NCBI RefSeq assembly: GCF_003573695.1
Contig: NC_039358.1
Location: forward strand, 154,618,920 to 154,682,919
Direction of reading: 5' to 3'
Source: Papaver somniferum
Lineage: Eukaryota > Streptophyta > Magnoliopsida > Ranunculales > Papaveraceae
Length of the DNA: 64,000 bases
Of this stretch, positions 58,826-64,000 are shown piece after piece; positions within the stretch are counted from its first letter, which is position 1; each line of letters opens with the position of its first letter. The notes under the pieces are model-generated. The model made no database searches, had not been told where the DNA came from, and worked only from the letters and a program-made list of their open reading frames with translations. The translations under genes were made by a program, and so were the position numbers.

Positions 58826-61234
58826 TGAAAAAGCGGGGGTCTAACAACACCACCCAATACTTCGCTTAGCAATCTGTATGGACTAACTCCGAAATACTTT
58901 GCTAGAGAATCAACTAGACAGTTAGACTCAAACTAGATAAAAGTATCTCAAGGAGTTAATATCTCTGTCTTGATTTGATTTTTACTCAAGATAAAAACAA
59001 TAGCGAGTCTTTATCAAATACAAGGAATAACTTGGACGGTACCAAAGACCAATGTCCAAGTGTTAATCAATGAAATCAACAACCACAAGGTCGGATCTCT
59101 AATCGATTAAACTTAAACGCACAACCTGTATTATTTCAATTATAAAGATAAACAATATAATGCGGAAAATAAAATAACACAGACACCAGAAATTTTGTTA
59201 ACGAGGAAACCACAAATGCAGAAAAACCCCGGGACCTAGTCCAGATTGAATACACATTGTATTAAGCCGCTACAGACACTAGCCTACTCCAAGCTAACTT
59301 CAGACTGGATTATAGTTGAACCCCAATCGGTCTCCCACTAATTCAAGGTACAGTTGTACTCCTACGCCTCTGATCCCAGCAGGATACTGCGCACTTCATT
59401 CCCTTAGCTGATCTCACCCACAACCAAGAGTTGCTGCAACCCAAAATCGAAGACTTGATAATAAACAAATCTGTCTCACACAAAAAAGTCTATCAAAGGA
59501 TAAATCTGTCTCCCACAGAAAAACCCTAGGTTTTTGTTCCATATTGAGATATGAAATCAAGGTGAACATGAACCAATTGATAATCCGGTCTTATATTCCC
59601 GAAGAACAGCCTAGATTAATCAATCACCTCTCAACAGTCTTACTTGAATACACAAGAGGACGTCGAGGAATCACAAACAGTGAGACGAAGATGTTTGTGC
59701 CTTCTTTATCTTGCCTATCGGAGAACTCTCACGATCTCAAGCCAATCAAAGATTGTACTCGTACGATAGAAGATTCAAGATCAGATCACACAACTACGAT
59801 AAAAGTAGTATCGGTCTGGATTCATGAAGTCTTTAAGTCGTTAACCTGGTTTTAGAGAAGAAAACCAAAGGTTAGAGGAGAATCGACTCTAGCGAGCGCA
59901 CTAGTATCAAACAGACGTGTGGGGATTAGTTTTGCCCAATGCTAGATGTCTCATATATATAGTCTTCAAATCAGGGTTTTGTCTTAGTTACAAAGCAATC
60001 AAAATATTCACCGTTAGATGAAAAACTGATTTAGATTCAAGCTAATATTTCTCAACCGTTAGATCGAAAACTTAGCTTGTCACACACACTTGAGATATAC
60101 GTTTATTGGGTTTGTGAAAACCGTGCCCAAACGTGTACGTGTATGTTGGTTCAACATAGTAACGCAAAAGGTAAACCATATGAACATTTAATATTAACCT
60201 TGTTCTTCTAACTCAAATGAACTAGTTAGAGAGTTGTTCAATTGCTATGAGATCTTATGTAACTACACAAGACACAATTGAAACAAAGATGATTCGATTC
60301 GGTTGAATCGGCTCATTAACTTTATAGCCACGGTTTGCATACTACATTCCTTAGTAATTTAAGTTTCATGTTCAGAGCGCATCTTTAGATCATAACCCAC
60401 TCAAGTACGCAAACAAGTTCGCGGACTTAAGACAACCAACAGAGTTTTCCAAACTCAGCAGAAAATCTCGGCAAGGAGACTTCCGCCAGTTCGCGGACAA
60501 AACACGCAAACGAGTTTTTGGAAAATCCCAGCAGAAATTCTCGGCAAGAGAACTTCCGTCAGTTCGCGGACTGAGTTCGCGGACTTGGCAAAGCCAATTC
60601 CTCCGGTTTCTCTCAATCAACAAAGTTCGCAAACTTCGGATTAAGGAATAGGACTTATGCACATATGTGTTTCCACACAATGCTTATATTCATCATTGGT
60701 TATATAGACCTAAACTCTCATTCCAACCATTGAAACATTCTTAGAGGACGTTATATAGTTGTTACACTATTTCTCGTCAAAGCGATTTTAAAAGTGATTG
60801 AAACATTATGACTTTCGTCATTAGGTGAAGATAAACCCGATCAAAGCGAAACTCTTTACCAACACATGATTTCGAGATATAGATAGGCGAGATATACTCG
60901 ACTCGAAATATCAAATGTGTATGATCCAGTCTATATATCATACGACTTTTGTCTCATAAGAAGTAGGAGATAGAAGAGATAGACTTTTGAGTGATAGATA
61001 AGTTCAAGTCTCCGCATACCTTTTTGTTGATGAAGTTCCACGGTTCCTTGAGTAGAACTTTGTCATTGTATTATGAATCGCCATGAAGTCCTTGAGCTCA
61101 ACTACACTTTTCTATCCTAGTCCGAGACTTAGCTATGTAGACTAGAAATCAAGACTCATAGTTTTGATCACTAACATTGACAAACATTCTTGAGATAGCA
61201 ACGCATGCGAGGTCGACCGAGCTATGCTCTAACA
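58826..61234 (-). repeat. Element F 3' LTR
   Basis: 2,409 bp from TGAAAAAGCGGGGG to GCTCTAACA, with a GTTCGCGGACT array (60400-60625). Confidence 0.92.
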
Positions 61235-64000
61235 ATCTCCCACTTTGTCAATTTTAGTGACAAAACTATTAATACATATGGAATACAAAAAAGATAAACT
61301 TTAGTGGCTCATATTCCCTAGTCTAATCTTTAACGTTCCCTGAAATCTTCGTCCTTCCAAGTACTCCAATGATCCCAAAGGTTGTAAGTTTAGCATCACC
61401 GTTGTTGAAGATCCGTAGCTATAACAATGAGAGAAATCGAGATTCTCGATCATCATTATACAGGGATATAGTATTATTATGTAACATCAAAGTCCAATTG
61501 CATCACGACTTTAACAATAATACTACGGTGATATGTATCACTCCCCCTTAGTCAATACTCCATCTCACATGGAAACCACTCCCCCTTACATAATGATCCG
61601 AAAACCATATGTATATGTAGTATAACTACACATTAATTCTCCCCCTTTTTGTCAATAAAATTGGCAAAGGTACAAGAACGGGTTCCTAATGAAATTTCCG
61701 AGAAGAGACGTTTCATAGACTAAAAGAAGAAATACATACAAACTTAATTTAGATGCAATCTAATAGATGAAGCTAATATCATTCATCAAGGAGTTTTAAG
61801 ATACAAGATAACCCCTATAAAATTCCACAGCCGCACACCCCGCAAGATATTACCATTAAGCACAAGTTCAAAAGAACTCTCCCCCATTTGATGTCCTTCC
61901 CGAGAGAACAACAAGAGCGACCTTAAATTCGAAAGAAAAGAAGGATTTTTAATTGGACACCAAAAACCATAGGAAAATGATTTTCTATATCCAAAACTCA
62001 ATCAAATTAATCACAAGTAAACCCATGATTAATTTAAATTTGGAATACGCAACTAAATCAAACCACAAAAGTGATCAATTTAATTGATTGTGCTCAACAT
62101 AAGTAAACTTACGGAGCTACAACTGAGGTAATCATACGGAGATGACTAACTTAATCGTTCACATACTCAACATAAGGAAAACCTTACGGAATATACGACT
62201 ACATCAACCAATAGAACATAGTTAGTATAGCCGTTCATATACTCAACACAAGAACTTGTGGAATATATGAAAACTCAACTAGACTAATTACAAGAGAACC
62301 CATAATTAATCTAATTGGAATACAAACAACCAAACTAATCACGAAGGTAATCAATTTAATTGTCAAAAGTTTTGCTCGATAAAAGAAGACTTTTGGAGCA
62401 AATAACTAAATAACCAACCAAGATGATTAATTTAGTTCATAATGCTCAACATATAACATCTTATGGAACAACCAACAAAGCCAATAAGAATAATCTACTT
62501 AGTTGTATCGTGCTCAACATAAAGACACACAATGGAGCCTTCACGGTAATACAAAAAGAATGGATCAATGAAGATCAATACCGTGGAATACATACAAGGA
62601 TCTATTCTATCTTTCCATCACTATATGCATAATGACATAATAGACATTATCCTTGTCACACAAAATATTTTATCATATTTTCCATCAAATAAATGACTGC
62701 ATAGGCATAACTTTTGTATTTGTCAAAAGTCCATTCGTCCTTTCATCAATATAAAAACCAATTCATGAACGACTTTCCTTTTGACAAAGTATGGGACAAA
62801 CATAGTTCACGGACGTAAAAACCAATATCCAATAACAAGTTCATAAAGATTAAATACTGCAAAAATCATCTTCCAAACAAATTTAGAATTTAAACCAATA
62901 AATCTAAAAACATGAAGATGAAAACGTTGGATATAGCTATGTGTAATCACAATAATGGCTATTCCAAACTCTAGTAATCCTTCTCAAAAATAAGAATAAA
63001 CTCTCATAAGAAGTTTCCTAGGCATCAAGACAAACTCGTAATGCACATATAAGATGATTTGTCCTTAGAGGGTAGAATCAATCTTTTCCGCCCGGATTTA
63101 CACTAAGAATAGCTACCAAAGGCGTATTAAAAGATTTTCTTAACAAAGAAGAACATACAAAGTCATTAACGACCACGCACCATAGTTCACAAAGGATGAT
63201 TGTAAACATTTAAGAATTCTATAGCACTGCGTACTACTTTCCATTCTTGAAATTCCTTCTTTGTAATTCACCAACACTGTAAAAGCTACAAATTATCTTA
63301 GAAGAGTAGTACTCCAATAATCCAAGTGCCCAAGTTCAAGAGAAGTGGAACAAGTGCAACGAAATGGAACAAAATACTCAAAAACAAGAGACAGGACAAA
63401 TACCAATCTTAACGCGTCCAAATTCAAGGTTTCTTATCTCCATTTTGAAGAGAATTCAAAGAGGAAGAGAGTTCAAAAAGAATGAGGTCAATCCGAGTTC
63501 GGACGAAGAAGTTATGGCCAAAACAAGTTTACCGAATATCGACTTCAAGTATGCATAGGGTTTGCAAACGAATTTTCGTATCCTGGAGCAGTATGCAGAC
63601 GGGGTTTGCGAACTTAAACCCCTGGATTTTGGTTTTAAATGATGTTATGCATACTTGGTATGTGTACCATGAAGTAATATCCCGAACAAATGTTTTCAAA
63701 CCTAAACATTTAAGAACCTTAAACACGTATCAAGTTAGGTAGAAATGAATGATAATCAAGGTACATGGATCATTATAAGTACTCAAGAAAGTAATAAAAA
63801 CATAAAACTTGCTCAAGTTTATAGATATACCTTTTTAGAAAAATCCAATTGATTCTACAGCCTTACCGAATATAATCCGTGCGCCCCAGTTGTTGTGCTT
63901 TCCTCACCGTATACATGGCAGGGCATTTCTTGGTGAGGATGCACTTTCAACACAAACAAGTTGTCTTGAGGTGAACAATGTCTTCCTCACCATGGCACCA
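61235..64000 (-). mobile_element. Element F interior (runs past the window)
   Basis: Begins with the purine tract (minus strand AAAGTGGGAGAT), followed by tract-like repeats near 61542-61586 and 61640. From 61235 to about 62950 it is collinear with B's 3' interior. From about 63000 it differs. The last 150 bp recall the end of A's Gag region (TTGTTCACC, then CAACTTG on the minus strand), so gag may follow outside the window. No intact protein is visible here. Confidence 0.75.

Overview
This window is nuclear DNA from a flowering plant, most likely a eudicot. The evidence is a spliced ATG8 gene with GT-AG introns, a BAHD acyltransferase, a PIF/Harbinger transposon, and Ty3/gypsy and Ty1/copia LTR retrotransposons nested inside one another. 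The species cannot be read from the sequence. Only one gene looks intact: ATG8 (15898-17330, minus strand, five coding exons, 119 aa). Almost everything else is mobile DNA or genes broken by it.

Region 1 (1-14783). After a fragment of an RNase H-like domain comes a BAHD acyltransferase pseudogene. It is cut at codon 60 by a 12.3-kb Ty3/gypsy element of the Tat type (1279-13606) with a 5-bp target duplication (CCACC). The element carries gag, protease, reverse transcriptase, RNase H, a second RNase H and integrase on the plus strand. Between pol and the 3' LTR it carries a separate antisense gene on the minus strand, with its own TATA box and short introns. Many reading frames are broken by stops where a glutamine or arginine codon is expected, and the RT motif reads YVDN.

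Region 2 (14784-17640). AT-rich intergenic DNA, then ATG8 with a probable 5'-UTR intron.

Region 3 (17640-45233). A decayed PIF/Harbinger element with both its genes on the plus strand: transposase (18708-19299 and 39422-40166) and the NAM/Myb-like ORF1 (41215-41310 and 44948-45190). The transposase is split by element A (19300-39416, duplication GAGGG). A contains element B (19570-30556, duplication GGTTG/GGTTA). B's left LTR contains solo LTR C (21062-23508, duplication AAATC, opposite orientation). ORF1 is split by a 3.6-kb LTR-like block of another family (41311-44947).

Region 4 (45234-64000). A related but divergent element G follows ORF1, then the 3' end of a gypsy-like element H, then LTR D, element E inserted in D, and element F inserted in E. 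E and F run past the right edge.

A to F form one family with 2.3-2.6-kb LTRs, TG...CA ends, a tRNA-Met-type primer site and a purine tract beside the 3' LTR. G has the same layout. The complete internal regions (A and B, about 3.87 kb each) contain Gag-like and coiled-coil proteins but no protease, integrase or reverse transcriptase, so they look non-autonomous. Every LTR of the family carries a short tandem array, palindromic in most copies, at the same U3 position about 0.5 kb or more upstream of the TATA box. The array motif differs between subfamilies.
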